Under the pieces are notes generated by a model that searched no databases, had not been told where the DNA came from, and saw only the letters and a program-made list of their open reading frames with translations. A DNA stretch of 64,000 bases from JAENVU01 sp046598395 (GTDB lineage Bacteria; Actinomycetota; Acidimicrobiia; IMCC26256; JAENVU01): contig JBKJIQ010000009.1 of the NCBI GenBank assembly GCA_046598395.1, forward strand, positions 248,001 to 312,000, in the 5' to 3' direction. A program made the position numbers and the translations under genes. This document shows, in pieces, positions 17,250 to 26,911 of this stretch (its first letter is position 1; the number at the start of each line of letters is the position of its first letter).

Positions 17250-18982
17250 TGCTGCTCCGGCTCCTGCGCACCTACCTCCTCCGCTACCGCGGCCTCTTGC
17301 TCGTCGTCGTCGCGCTCACATTCGTACAGACCATGGCCACGTTGTTCCTACCGTCGCTCAATGCCGACATCATCGACAAAGGCGTGGCCACCGGGAACAC
17401 CGGCTACATCTGGCGAATCGGCGGCGTGATGTTGGCGATCACGTTTGTCCAGGTGCTGTTCGCGATTGCGGCCGTCTACTACGGCGCCCGAATCGCCATG
17501 GCGTTCGGGCGCGACGTGCGGGCCGCGTTGTTCCACCGGGTGACCGGCTTCTCGGCACAAGACGTTTCCGCATTCGGTGCACCCTCTCTCATCACCCGCA
17601 TCACCAACGACGTCACGCAGGTTCAGATCCTGGTGCTCATGTCGTGCACCCTGCTCGTGGCCGCGCCGATCACCATCGTCGGTGGAACGATCATGGCCAT
17701 TCGCGAAGACGGGCCACTGTCACTCCTCCTCGTCGTGAGCATCCCAGCACTCGTGATCTCGATCGGCACTGTGATCATGCGCATGGTCCCGCAGTTCCAG
17801 GTGATGCAGGTTCGCATCGACCGCATCAACGAAGTGTTACGCGAGCAGATCACCGGGCTGCGCGTTGTACGCGCGTTCGTACGCGAGGGCCACGAGAAGC
17901 GCCGATTCAGCACCGCGAACGACGACCTCACCCTCACGTCGTTGCGCGCCGGCCGTCTCATGGCCTTCATGTTTCCCACCGTGGTGCTCATCTTGAACAC
18001 GTCGAGTGTGGCGGCGATCTGGCTCGGCGCCAACCGCATCGGAAACGGCGAAATGAAGGTCGGCGCGCTCATCGCGTTCCTGAGTTACCTGATCCAGATC
18101 TTGATGTCGGTGATGATGGCCACATTCGTTGCGGTCATGGCTCCTCGCGCGTCGGTGAGCTCGGATCGGATCAAGGAAATCCTCGATGCGACCTCCTCGG
18201 TCGTCGCTCCCTTGCATCCCGTCACGACATTGGATCCAACCACTTCACTCGAGCTGCGGAACGTTGAGTTCAAATATCCGGGGGCCGATTTCCCGGTGCT
18301 GTGCGACATCTCGTTTCGCGCCACCGCCGGCGAAACGGTGGCGATCATCGGCAGTACCGGGTCCGGCAAGACCACCCTGCTCAACCTGGTCCCCCGGCTG
18401 TTCGACGCCACGGGCGGCGACGTGTTCGTGGACGGCGTGAACGTGCGTGAAATCGAACCCGAACTGCTGTGGAGCCGAATCGGCCTGGTCCCGCAGAAGC
18501 CGTACCTGTTCACCGGTTCGGTTGCGAGCAACCTGCGCCACGCGAACCCCGACGCCACCGACGCCGATCTGTGGCGGGCGCTCGAGATCGCACAGGCCAA
18601 GGACTTCGTGACGGCGATGCCCGGCGGCCTCGACGCCGCCATCGCGCAGGGCGGATCGAACGTGTCCGGTGGGCAACGGCAGCGTTTGGCGATCGCTCGC
18701 GCGCTCGTGCGTCGCCCCGGCATCTATCTCTTCGACGATTCGTTCTCCGCGCTCGATCTCTCGACCGATGCCCGCTTGCGCGCGGCGCTCGTCCCGAACA
18801 TCACCGACGCCGTGACACTCATCGTGGCGCAACGGGTCTCCACCATCAAACACGCGGAGAAGATCCTCGTCATCGAGGACGGTCGCCAGGTCGGGCTCGG
18901 GACCCATGACGAGCTACTTGACTCGTGTCCCACCTACGGCGAAATCGTCGCGTCACAACTCACCGCGGAGGAGGCAGCGTGA
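17249..18982 (+). CDS. ABC exporter half-transporter, degenerate-site subunit
   Basis: A 577-residue fusion of a six-helix exporter membrane domain (about 1-310) and an ATPase domain. Walker A is GSTGSGKTT at 368-376, the signature VSGGQ at 472-476 is canonical, but Walker B reads YLFDDS with Asp497 in place of the catalytic Glu. Together with the next gene it forms a heterodimeric multidrug- or lipid-type exporter like TM287/TM288, where one of the two ATP sites is non-hydrolytic. The coupling to the TetR gene (1-base overlap) and to the second subunit (4-base overlap) indicates one operon. Confidence 0.93.
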   Translation: MLLRLLRTYLLRYRGLLLVVVALTFVQTMATLFLPSLNADIIDKGVATGNTGYIWRIGGVMLAITFVQVLFAIAAVYYGARIAMAFGRDVRAALFHRVTGFSAQDVSAFGAPSLITRITNDVTQVQILVLMSCTLLVAAPITIVGGTIMAIREDGPLSLLLVVSIPALVISIGTVIMRMVPQFQVMQVRIDRINEVLREQITGLRVVRAFVREGHEKRRFSTANDDLTLTSLRAGRLMAFMFPTVVLILNTSSVAAIWLGANRIGNGEMKVGALIAFLSYLIQILMSVMMATFVAVMAPRASVSSDRIKEILDATSSVVAPLHPVTTLDPTTSLELRNVEFKYPGADFPVLCDISFRATAGETVAIIGSTGSGKTTLLNLVPRLFDATGGDVFVDGVNVREIEPELLWSRIGLVPQKPYLFTGSVASNLRHANPDATDADLWRALEIAQAKDFVTAMPGGLDAAIAQGGSNVSGGQRQRLAIARALVRRPGIYLFDDSFSALDLSTDARLRAALVPNITDAVTLIVAQRVSTIKHAEKILVIEDGRQVGLGTHDELLDSCPTYGEIVASQLTAEEAA

Positions 18983-20868
18983 GCGGGGCGTCCGACACCC
19001 CGCTACCCGCCTCGGCCGACGAGACCGTGCGGCCGCCGGCCGAGGACGCGCGCGGGGGATTTGGCGGCCGATGGGGCGCGGCCGGCATGCCGCTCGATCG
19101 CTCCAAGGACTTCAAGAACTCCACGCGTCGACTCGCGGCTCGGCTGCGCCCCGAACGCGGTGGCGTGATCGCGGTGCTCGTCCTCGCGTTGGTGAGTGTC
19201 ACGTTGCTCGTCTTGGCGCCGCGGATTCTCGGTCACGCCACGAACGTCATCGTCGACGGCATGATCAGCGGGAAAGGCATCGACTTCGGCGATCTCCACA
19301 CCGTGCTCCGCGCCGTCGGTGCCATTTACATCGTCTCCGCATCACTTTCGTATCTGCAGTCCTATCTTCTCGCCGGTGTCGTGCAACGGGCGATGTTCCA
19401 TCTGCGCGCCGACGTTGAGGCGAAGCTCCACCGGATGCCCTTGCGGTACGTGGACCGCCAACCGCGCGGCGACATGCTCAGCCGCGTCACCAACGACATC
19501 GACAACCTCGCCCAAAGCTTGCAGCAGACCATGAGCCAGCTGCTCACATCCACGCTGTCGATCGTCGGCGTCCTCATCATGATGTTCACGATCTCACCGA
19601 TGCTGGCATCGGTCGCGATGATCACGATTCCGCTGTCTGTGTTCACGATCCGCAGCATCACGAAACGGTCGAAGGTGAAGTTCGTTGATCAGTGGCGCCA
19701 CACCGGCACCCTGAACGCGCAGGTGGAGGAAGCGTTCACCGGGCACTCACTCGTGAAGGTCTTCGGTCGTCAGCACGACGTCGAAGCCACGTTCAACGAG
19801 AAGAACGCGGAACTCTTCGAGGCCAGCTATGGCGCACAGTTCATCTCCGGGATCATCCAACCGGCGATGATGTTCTTCGGCAACCTGAACTACGTGGCGA
19901 TTGCCCTCATCGGTGGTCTGCGCGTGGCCTCCGGCCAGATGTCGATCGGCGACATCCAGGCGTTCATCCAGTATTCCCGCCAGTACACCCAGCCGCTCAC
20001 TCAGCTCGCGTCGATGATCAACGTGATGCAGTCGGGCATCGCATCGGCGGAGCGCGTGTTCGAACTCCTCGACGCGGAAGAGGAATTCGACGACGGAACC
20101 CTTGCGCTGAACGACGAGCCGGCCGGGCGGGTGGAGTTCGATCACGTGGCGTTCTCCTACGACCCCACCCGGCCGTTGATCAAGGACCTTTCACTCGTTG
20201 CGGAGCCCGGACAGACGGTGGCGATCGTGGGTCCCACCGGCGCGGGCAAGACCACCCTCGTGAACCTGCTGATGCGGTTCTATGAACTCGACGGTGGGGC
20301 GATCACGCTCGACGGTATCGACATTGCGAAGATGAGTCGCAAGGACCTCCGCTCCAATATGGGCATGGTCCTCCAGGACACCTGGCTGTTCGGCGGGACC
20401 ATCCGCGAGAACATCGCATACGGACGCCCCGATGCAACGGAGGACGAGATTCTCGCGGCGGCCCGGGCAACGTACGTGGACCGGTTCGTCCACTCCCTCC
20501 CCCATGGTTACGACACCGTCATCGACGACGAAGGCGGCACGGTGAGCGCGGGCGAGAAACAGCTCCTCACGATCGCCCGCGCGTTCCTCGCCGATCCCAC
20601 GATCCTGATCCTCGACGAAGCAACGAGTTCCGTCGACACTCGCACCGAGGTCTTGATTCAACGCGCGATGGCCGCACTGCGGTCGAACCGCACCAGCTTC
20701 GTGATCGCACATCGCCTCTCCACGATCCGAGATGCCGACACGATTCTGGTCATGGAATCCGGTCAGATCATGGAGCAGGGCAACCACGACCAGCTCCTCG
20801 CGGCCAACGGCGCGTACGCACGGTTGTACAACTCCCAGTTCGCCGCCCCCGCCGTCGAGGTCGCCTGA
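18979..20868 (+). CDS. ABC exporter half-transporter, catalytic-site subunit
   Basis: A 629-residue partner of the preceding subunit, starting at GTG 18979 (GTGA overlap). About 50 hydrophilic residues precede the six-helix membrane domain. Walker A is GPTGAGKTT at 418-426 and Walker B LILDEATSSVD has the catalytic Glu547. The signature is altered to VSAGEKQ at 522-528. Because each ATP site uses Walker A/B of one chain and the signature of the other, the altered signature here and Asp497 of the partner fall in the same composite site, leaving one normal site. This is internally consistent for a heterodimeric exporter. Confidence 0.93.
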   Translation: MSGASDTPLPASADETVRPPAEDARGGFGGRWGAAGMPLDRSKDFKNSTRRLAARLRPERGGVIAVLVLALVSVTLLVLAPRILGHATNVIVDGMISGKGIDFGDLHTVLRAVGAIYIVSASLSYLQSYLLAGVVQRAMFHLRADVEAKLHRMPLRYVDRQPRGDMLSRVTNDIDNLAQSLQQTMSQLLTSTLSIVGVLIMMFTISPMLASVAMITIPLSVFTIRSITKRSKVKFVDQWRHTGTLNAQVEEAFTGHSLVKVFGRQHDVEATFNEKNAELFEASYGAQFISGIIQPAMMFFGNLNYVAIALIGGLRVASGQMSIGDIQAFIQYSRQYTQPLTQLASMINVMQSGIASAERVFELLDAEEEFDDGTLALNDEPAGRVEFDHVAFSYDPTRPLIKDLSLVAEPGQTVAIVGPTGAGKTTLVNLLMRFYELDGGAITLDGIDIAKMSRKDLRSNMGMVLQDTWLFGGTIRENIAYGRPDATEDEILAAARATYVDRFVHSLPHGYDTVIDDEGGTVSAGEKQLLTIARAFLADPTILILDEATSSVDTRTEVLIQRAMAALRSNRTSFVIAHRLSTIRDADTILVMESGQIMEQGNHDQLLAANGAYARLYNSQFAAPAVEVA

Positions 20869-21013
20869 TCCGGCCCGAGATCTGAACCACCGCGGGCGCG
20901 AATGTCGCACCCCTCCTCTAGCATTTGCTTCGACACCCGCTTCCCCCAACGCCGTTGTCGTCAATCCGTTTGGAATCGCCACCCAACAAGGGCTCGACGC
21001 GCTCGAAATCCGC

Positions 21014-21343
21014 ATGAACGCCCGGTTCGAAACGGTCGACCACCGGTTCGACGCCATCGACCTCAGATTCGAGACCATCGACCACCGGTTCGACGCGATG
21101 GGCAGCCGGTTCGATGCAATGGGCAGCCGGTTCGACGCAATAGAGAGCCGATTCACGGCGGTCGAGAGTCGGTTCGGTTCGGTCGAGACGCAGATGGCCA
21201 CCACGTTCGATTCATTTCGAGCTGAACTGCGCGGCGGATTCGCAGATATGCAGCGACGCACGATTCAGTGGTCGGTCGGGACAATGATCGCGATGACCAC
21301 CGTGCTCACCGCAGCGGTCGGCGTCTTCACCCAGCTCCGCTGA
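21014..21343 (+). CDS. Heptad-repeat coiled-coil protein with C-terminal membrane anchor
   Basis: A 109-residue protein whose first 65 residues repeat a 7-residue unit of the type HRFDAID / SRFDAMG / SRFTAVE, giving a long amphipathic coiled coil. The C-terminus (WSVGTMIAMTTVLTAAVGVF) is a single transmembrane helix. It resembles short Bdr- or haemolysin-XhlA-like tail-anchored coiled coils; the function is unknown. No ATG, GTG or TTG start was found upstream in frame, and the ribosome site is weak. DNA-level repeats suggest expansion or contraction of copy number. Confidence 0.65.
   Translation: MNARFETVDHRFDAIDLRFETIDHRFDAMGSRFDAMGSRFDAIESRFTAVESRFGSVETQMATTFDSFRAELRGGFADMQRRTIQWSVGTMIAMTTVLTAAVGVFTQLR
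21086..21148 (+). repeat. 21-bp tandem repeat within the coiled-coil gene
   Basis: Three consecutive 21-base units beginning CCGGTTCGAYGC, each coding for seven residues (RFDAMGS-type). More diverged copies extend upstream to about 21040. Confidence 0.85.
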
Positions 21344-21401
21344 ACGCGGCAAACCGGGCCCGCTCGCGGCGTGGTCGTACCTTCCCAGTACGGTCGATGT
21401 T

Positions 21402-23456
21402 ATGACCGATCCCGACTTTGCGCAGCGAGCAACCGAAGTCTTGTGTGAGCTCATCGGCTCACCCGATGCATCCTTTCGGCCCGGCCAGCTCGATGCAATC
21501 GAAGCGCTCGTGGCCGACCGTCGCCGCGTACTCGTGGTCCAACGCACGGGGTGGGGCAAGAGCGCGGTGTACTTCGTGGCCACGCGCCTGTTGCGAGAGC
21601 TCGGCGCGGGACCCACGCTGATCGTTTCTCCCCTCCTCGCGCTCATGCGGAACCAAATCGCCGCCGGTGAGCGCGGCGGCATCACCACTGCCACCATCAA
21701 CAGTGACAACCGCGACGCCTGGGATCAGATCGCGGCCGACCTCGAGCGAGACACGATCGACGTACTCCTCATCTCGCCGGAGCGTTTCGCGAACTCGTCG
21801 TTTCGAGAGAACGTGCTCCCGGAACTCGCGCCCCGAGTCGGACTGCTCGTGGTTGACGAAGTGCATTGCATCAGCGACTGGGGCCACGACTTCCGACCCG
21901 ACTATCGGCGGATCCGCCAGATCCTCGATCTCCTACCACCAAGGGTGGCGGTGCTGGGAACCACCGCCACGGCCAATGACCGCGTGGTCGCCGACGTCGA
22001 GACGCAGTTCGGCGAAGACATCCTCACGCTCCGAGGTCCACTCGTACGAACGAGCCTCGTCCTCGACACCCTGCGGATGCCGAGCCAGGCCGAACGACTG
22101 GCCTGGATGGCCACCGTTATCCCCACCCTTGCGGGTACCGGGATCATCTACTGCCTGACCATCGCCGATACCGAGCGCGTAGCGGGCTGGCTGGCCGGGG
22201 TGGGGATCGATGCCGCCGCCTACAGCGGAGCTACCGACCCCGCGCTGCGCCTACTCCTCGAGGATCGACTGTTGCGCAACGAGTTGAAGGTACTGGTGGC
22301 CACCTCAGCGCTCGGTATGGGCTACGACAAGCCCGACCTCGCGTTCGTCATCCACTTTCAATCGCCCGGATCCCCGATCGCGTATTACCAGCAGGTTGGT
22401 CGCGCCGGACGCGGGATCGACGTCGCCCACGGGGTGTTATTGAGCGGTCACGAAGACCGCGACATTCAGGACTACTTCATTCGCGTCGCGTTTCCACCGC
22501 AAGATCTTGCCGAGGCGGTGCTCGAGTTCCTCGATGCCGTGGGCGACTGGGTGGGCGTCGGCGCGATCGAAACCGAGGTCAACATCCGCCGCGGTCGGCT
22601 CACCTCGATGCTCAAAGTCCTGGAGGTGGAAGGCGCGGTCGAGAGACGCGGCGCGAAGTACCGACGCACGGAGGGAGCATGGGTCTACCCCGCGGCGCGC
22701 ATCGAGCACGTGACCGCGCAGCGCCGTCGCGAGCAACAGATCATGGACGACTATCTGGACAGCGAGACGTGTCTCATGGAGTTGCTCGGCCGCGCGCTCG
22801 ACGATCCCACCGCGTCTCCGTGCGGTCGATGCTCACGCTGTACCGGCGAGAGCTTGGCAATCGCGCTCGACCGGGCGCTGGTGGTACGCGCGCAGGAGTA
22901 CCTGCGGCACAAGCCCCTGACGATCGACCCGCGCAAGATGCGCGCGGTCGGCGGCAAGATCCCTGTCGACCAGCAACTGGAAACCGGGCGCGCCCTCTCG
23001 TTCTGGGGCGATGGCGGTTGGGGCGGGCTCGTGAAGGAACAACGCGCCCTTGGTGAGTTCTCCGATGAACTCGTCGGCGCCGCAGTGCGGCTCGTGCAGA
23101 TGTGGAAGCCCGAACCCCGCCCACGTTGGGTCGCCAGCGTGCCCTCATCGCGCCACCCGGATCTCGTGGCATCGGTAGCGAAGCGAATCGCCGCCGAACT
23201 CGGCATTCCGTATCACGGTGCCGTATCCCGACTACGGGACGCGCTACCCCAAGCCGAGATGCAGAACAGCTCGCAGCAACACGCCAACGTCCTGGGCGCC
23301 TTCGCTCTCACCGAGCCCGTGCCCGACACGCCGGTCCTCCTCGTCGACGACACCACCGACTCGCGCTGGACCCTCACCGTGGTGGGCGGACTCCTGCGCG
23401 AGGGTGGAAGCGGACCGGTGCTCCCCCTCGTTCTCGCCCAATACTCCGGCGACTGA
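21402..23456 (+). CDS. recQ: RecQ-family DNA helicase fused to a C-terminal phosphoribosyltransferase-like domain
   Basis: A 684-residue protein. It has helicase motif I TGWGKS at 49-54, motif II DEVH at 152-155 (DEAH in most RecQ), the RecQ-typical HCISDWGHDFRPDYRRI, and motif VI QQVGRAGRG at 330-338. After a winged-helix region there is a zinc-binding CGRCSRC with an upstream Cys. The last 150 residues contain a phosphoribosyltransferase-like element with VLLVDDTTDSRWT at about 645-657 (compare the VVDDVxTTGxT loop of ComF-like PRTases). RecQ helicases unwind recombination intermediates and stalled forks. What the PRTase module contributes is unknown. The ATG at 21402 gives a normal N-terminus. 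Confidence 0.92.
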   Translation: MTDPDFAQRATEVLCELIGSPDASFRPGQLDAIEALVADRRRVLVVQRTGWGKSAVYFVATRLLRELGAGPTLIVSPLLALMRNQIAAGERGGITTATINSDNRDAWDQIAADLERDTIDVLLISPERFANSSFRENVLPELAPRVGLLVVDEVHCISDWGHDFRPDYRRIRQILDLLPPRVAVLGTTATANDRVVADVETQFGEDILTLRGPLVRTSLVLDTLRMPSQAERLAWMATVIPTLAGTGIIYCLTIADTERVAGWLAGVGIDAAAYSGATDPALRLLLEDRLLRNELKVLVATSALGMGYDKPDLAFVIHFQSPGSPIAYYQQVGRAGRGIDVAHGVLLSGHEDRDIQDYFIRVAFPPQDLAEAVLEFLDAVGDWVGVGAIETEVNIRRGRLTSMLKVLEVEGAVERRGAKYRRTEGAWVYPAARIEHVTAQRRREQQIMDDYLDSETCLMELLGRALDDPTASPCGRCSRCTGESLAIALDRALVVRAQEYLRHKPLTIDPRKMRAVGGKIPVDQQLETGRALSFWGDGGWGGLVKEQRALGEFSDELVGAAVRLVQMWKPEPRPRWVASVPSSRHPDLVASVAKRIAAELGIPYHGAVSRLRDALPQAEMQNSSQQHANVLGAFALTEPVPDTPVLLVDDTTDSRWTLTVVGGLLREGGSGPVLPLVLAQYSGD

Positions 23457-23478
23457 CAGGGCGTTCCTAGCTCGCCCA

Positions 23479-23504
23479 GTTCTCCGGACCGGCTACCGGA
23501 GAAC
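23479..23504. terminator. Convergent hairpin terminator
   Basis: A perfect 9-bp inverted repeat, GTTCTCCGG / CCGGAGAAC, with an 8-base loop between the convergent recQ and hydrolase genes. It includes the hydrolase stop codon. Confidence 0.6.
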
Positions 23505-24521
23505 GGTCGTGCGCCGGGTGGTGACACCGGGCAGGTTGGCCAACTCCATGAGTTCGGCACGAGCGCGATCGCGATCCCGATCGAAGACATCGTCGAGAAA
23601 CGCACCCAGCATCCTGAGGTGGAAACCCACCGTGGGCCGCCATGGGTCGCCTGCGGTACCCGTGACCTGATCGGCCATGCTCGAAACGAACTCCGTCACG
23701 ATCTCGGGAACGTTCTCGACCTGCGGCGCAACTTCCAGGTACAGGCCCACATCGCTACACGCTTGGTGACCCGCGTGCTCAACGTCGACGCACAACACAT
23801 CGGTGTTCACCAGAGCAGCAAAGCCCCGATCTGCATCGAGTGCAGGCGGCGTGGTCTGGTCCTTCGCGCCCGCAATGATCAGGGCCGGCGCCGAAATCCG
23901 TCCGAGGACACGCCGACGCAGCGAGCGCATGAACGGCTGGAGCCCGACCACTGCACCGACGCGAGCATCCACAGGATCCGCGCCCGCAAACGCGTAGGCC
24001 GTCCAGGCGCCATAGGAATGGCCCGCCACCGCGATCTGGGATTCATCGAACTCCAACGCGGGCGTGAAGCCCGCCCCGCCTGCGAGCGTGACATCGAGAA
24101 GATGGCGAACGTCCTGCACCCGTTGCTGTTCGTTCGTCTCGTCGTCCACCGCCGATCCCGTCATCCAGTCGAACAGCGTGTCGCCCGGGTGATCCGCGGC
24201 TACCACCACGTACCCGCGCGCCGCGAGCCCTTCGCAGAGCATCACATACGACGTGCGCGTCCCGCTCCGGCCATGGGACCAGACCACGAGCGGATGCGAA
24301 CCCGGCGCGGCCAGTGCGTCCACAACTGCCGTCGCGGTGAAGCCGACCCCCGGGAGCAACTCATAGACCGAACGACTCCCGGCATCGTCGACCGCGGGAT
24401 ACCAACAGTCGACGAGCAACGTCCGGTCATCACGTGCGGAGTCGATGAGCGTGGTCGAGGTTCGACCGACGGCATGCACCGGCGGCTCGAGCGGCAATCC
24501 GGCTGAGAGTGGTGTGGTCAT
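23493..24521 (-). CDS. Alpha/beta hydrolase, PAF-acetylhydrolase-like
   Basis: A 342-residue hydrolase. Residues 38-110 carry CWYPAVDD and PLVVWSHGRSGTRTSYVMLC (oxyanion region), and the nucleophile elbow is GHSYGA with Ser169. Later segments include IIAGAKDQTTPP with a likely catalytic Asp and EHAGHQACSD with a likely His. The pattern resembles platelet-activating-factor acetylhydrolase/chlorophyllase-type lipases acting on short acyl esters. ATG 24521 was preferred to a GTG five codons upstream. No signal peptide is present. Confidence 0.85.
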   Translation of the reverse strand: MTTPLSAGLPLEPPVHAVGRTSTTLIDSARDDRTLLVDCWYPAVDDAGSRSVYELLPGVGFTATAVVDALAAPGSHPLVVWSHGRSGTRTSYVMLCEGLAARGYVVVAADHPGDTLFDWMTGSAVDDETNEQQRVQDVRHLLDVTLAGGAGFTPALEFDESQIAVAGHSYGAWTAYAFAGADPVDARVGAVVGLQPFMRSLRRRVLGRISAPALIIAGAKDQTTPPALDADRGFAALVNTDVLCVDVEHAGHQACSDVGLYLEVAPQVENVPEIVTEFVSSMADQVTGTAGDPWRPTVGFHLRMLGAFLDDVFDRDRDRARAELMELANLPGVTTRRTTVLR

Positions 24522-24612
24522 CACCCACCGTCGCACGAACTCACCTTCTGGACCGAACCCGTCGTCTGACGAAGGTGCTCAACCCAGGAGGACAACCCGC
24601 CGATGACCTGCC

Positions 24613-26378
24613 ATGGTGACCAGCGCCAGGAATCGGGCCTACGTGGTGCTGGCTGCGCTCGGCGCTCGGAGCTCTGGCGATCGCGCGCGCCGCGATGCCC
24701 ACGGGCCCCCTCGCCGAGATCGTCTTCCTCCTCGCTCCTGGCGTCGCGACCATCGCGCTGGCACGGGCAGCTTGGAACCACCACCCCGACGACCCAACCG
24801 CCTGGGGGACGCTCGCGGCGGCGATGGCGCTCTTGCTGACCGCCGAAATCTTGTGGGCAGTTCTCCAGACAACGAGCCCGAATGCGTTCCCGACCGTCGC
24901 GGACTACCTCAGTGACCTCGGGCTCGCCATCCTCGTCGCCGGGCTCTGGCGAACCGCGAGCCGGCTCTCGACCATCGGCGATCGCACTCGACATCGCCCT
25001 GTTGGCAGAGGTCGGGAGGCTCGAGGACATCATCTTCATGCTGTCCTACGGTGCGTGGGCCGGGGCCGCCATCTGTCGAGGACCGGTCCGTGCCAGGCCG
25101 CCGAGTTCCATCCCACATCTCGGCGCCCGTCGACTGTCGCTCCTCCTCGTGTGCGCGGTCACGCCCCTGGTGACTCTCGTCGGCCTCGAAGGCTGGGGCC
25201 GGAGCCCGGACCGCTTCACGTTGGTAGGCATCGGGTCCGCCGGCTTGGTCATCTGGGTACTCGTCGGCGTTCGCGGTGCGGCGTTGATCTCGATCGGGCG
25301 CGCGCTGGCGACGGCCCAGGGCAACGAGCGATTCGCGGCCATGGTCGAAAACGCCACTGACGTGGTCATCACCATCGACGCCGAGGAGGAGATCACCTAC
25401 GCGAGCCCCTCCGTGCTCACCCTCTGGGGATTCGACCCGGCCGACCTGATCGGGCGTCGCTTCGCCGACGTCACCGACCCGGACGACGCCGGAAGCGTCC
25501 GCCGCCAACTCCAGAACGCGGTGGGGATCCCGTCCCGATCGACCGTCAGTTTCCAGACCCGGGTCCCTCGAAAACATGGCGGGGTTTGTACATGCGCGGC
25601 CGTCGCCGCGAACCTCACCGATCACGCCGGCGTCGACGGCGTCGTCATCACGTTGCGCGACATCACCGCGGAGCTCGCGCTCGAGCACCAGCTCCGAGCG
25701 AAAGCGTTCAACGACGAACTCACCGGCCTCGCGAATCGAGCGCTATTCATGGACCGGGTGGAGCATGCGCTCCGGCTCCGAGACGCCTCATCACATCGTG
25801 AGGTCGCGGTGCTCGCACTCGACATCGACGACTTCAAGCACATCAATGAGGGACTCGGGCATTCGGCCGGGGACGAACTGCTCGTTGCGGTCGGATGTCG
25901 CCTGACCGAATGCGTACGACCTGGAGACACCGTCGCTCGTCTCGGCGCCGACGAGTTCGCTATCTTGCTCCAAGGCGGAACGGGCAGAACGGAGTCCCTT
26001 CAGTTCGCGGCTCGAATCGACGAAGTGATCGACGACTTTGGAACGGGGTACTCCTCGCTGGCCTACCTCCAACGATTCCCAGTGGACACCCTCAAGATCG
26101 ACCAGGCCTTCGTCGCCGAGATCGAAGCCGACAGCGTCAACCTGCTCGCTCACACAATCGTGCGGCTTGCGAGCACCCTCGAGATCCCGGCGATCGCCGA
26201 GGGTATCGAGCATCTTGGCCAGCTCGAGAACCTCGCCCGGCACGGTTGCACCGCAGGGCAGGGCTTCTACCTCGCGCGACCGATGTCGGCGGAGGCCTTG
26301 ACCACCCTCGTCGTCCGTTCCGATGGAATGATCCCGCTCCATGCTGCATGCGCGCCGAATCCGACACGCAGCTCGTAG
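24613..26378 (+). pseudogene. Broken membrane PAS-GGDEF-EAL cyclic-di-GMP protein
   Basis: Remains of a signalling protein that would make or degrade cyclic di-GMP. The membrane N-terminus is split over frames: AYVVLAALG near 24640, then MPTGPLAEIVFLLAPGVATI in the next frame from 24695, then the frame ending at 26378 from about 24980. In the last frame a PAS domain (MVENATDVVITIDAEEEITY) is followed by a GGDEF domain whose signature is RLGADEFAIL. Sixteen residues later it jumps to IDDFGTGYSSLAYL, the middle of an EAL domain. The end of GGDEF and the EAL-signature half, about 240 residues, are missing. At least two frameshifts plus the deletion make a functional product unlikely. Confidence 0.8.
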
Positions 26379-26415
26379 ACCGAACGACTTCCGGCGTGTC
26401 CCGTCCCCGCGTTCA

Positions 26416-26805
26416 TCACGGCCACGCCAGCCCTGCGCGCGTGGCTGCGTCCTCGATCGCGTCGGTCAACCCCTCAACGGACCCGCCGCGGGCCTCCAGC
26501 TCGTCCGGACCCAACAGAACCACCACAGCATCGTCGGTCGTCTCCGCAACCACACTCGGCAACCGACCTGCCACCGCGAGCCGCACCGCGCCGGGCTGGT
26601 CGTCCCGATGGAATGCCTCGAACGGGACCGGCAGCCCCTCGCGGCACTGCTGCCAGTCGCGCCGCTCCCTGAAGACTCCATGGGTGATGTCGCATAGGGC
26701 GCAATGCGCGCTTCCCAGGCGGGCACCGACCCAGTAGGTGATCTCGCCGCGCCACGAACCGTCGGCGTCATAGATCCCAACGAGGCGGACGATCGTGGAG
26801 GACAT
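26416..26805 (-). CDS. Conserved hypothetical protein with a CxxC motif, 129 aa
   Basis: A small soluble protein starting MSSTIVRLVGIYDADGSWRG at ATG 26805. The segment GARLGSAHCALCDITHG holds a CxxC that could bind a metal or be redox-active, followed by RERRDWQQC and PVPFEAFHRDDQPGAVR. The whole looks like a conserved actinobacterial family without a known function. No strong ribosome site was seen. It is divergent from the dioxygenase gene at 26912. Confidence 0.75.
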   Translation of the reverse strand: MSSTIVRLVGIYDADGSWRGEITYWVGARLGSAHCALCDITHGVFRERRDWQQCREGLPVPFEAFHRDDQPGAVRLAVAGRLPSVVAETTDDAVVVLLGPDELEARGGSVEGLTDAIEDAATRAGLAWP

Positions 26806-26911
26806 CAGGCGACGCGTACCCGCGCCGGGCCCGGTGTGATCATGGCCGCAGACTATTCGTGGCACGACCGCCGGGCCCGGCGCCCCGGGGAGGAGGCGTA
26901 CCCTGGAGGCT

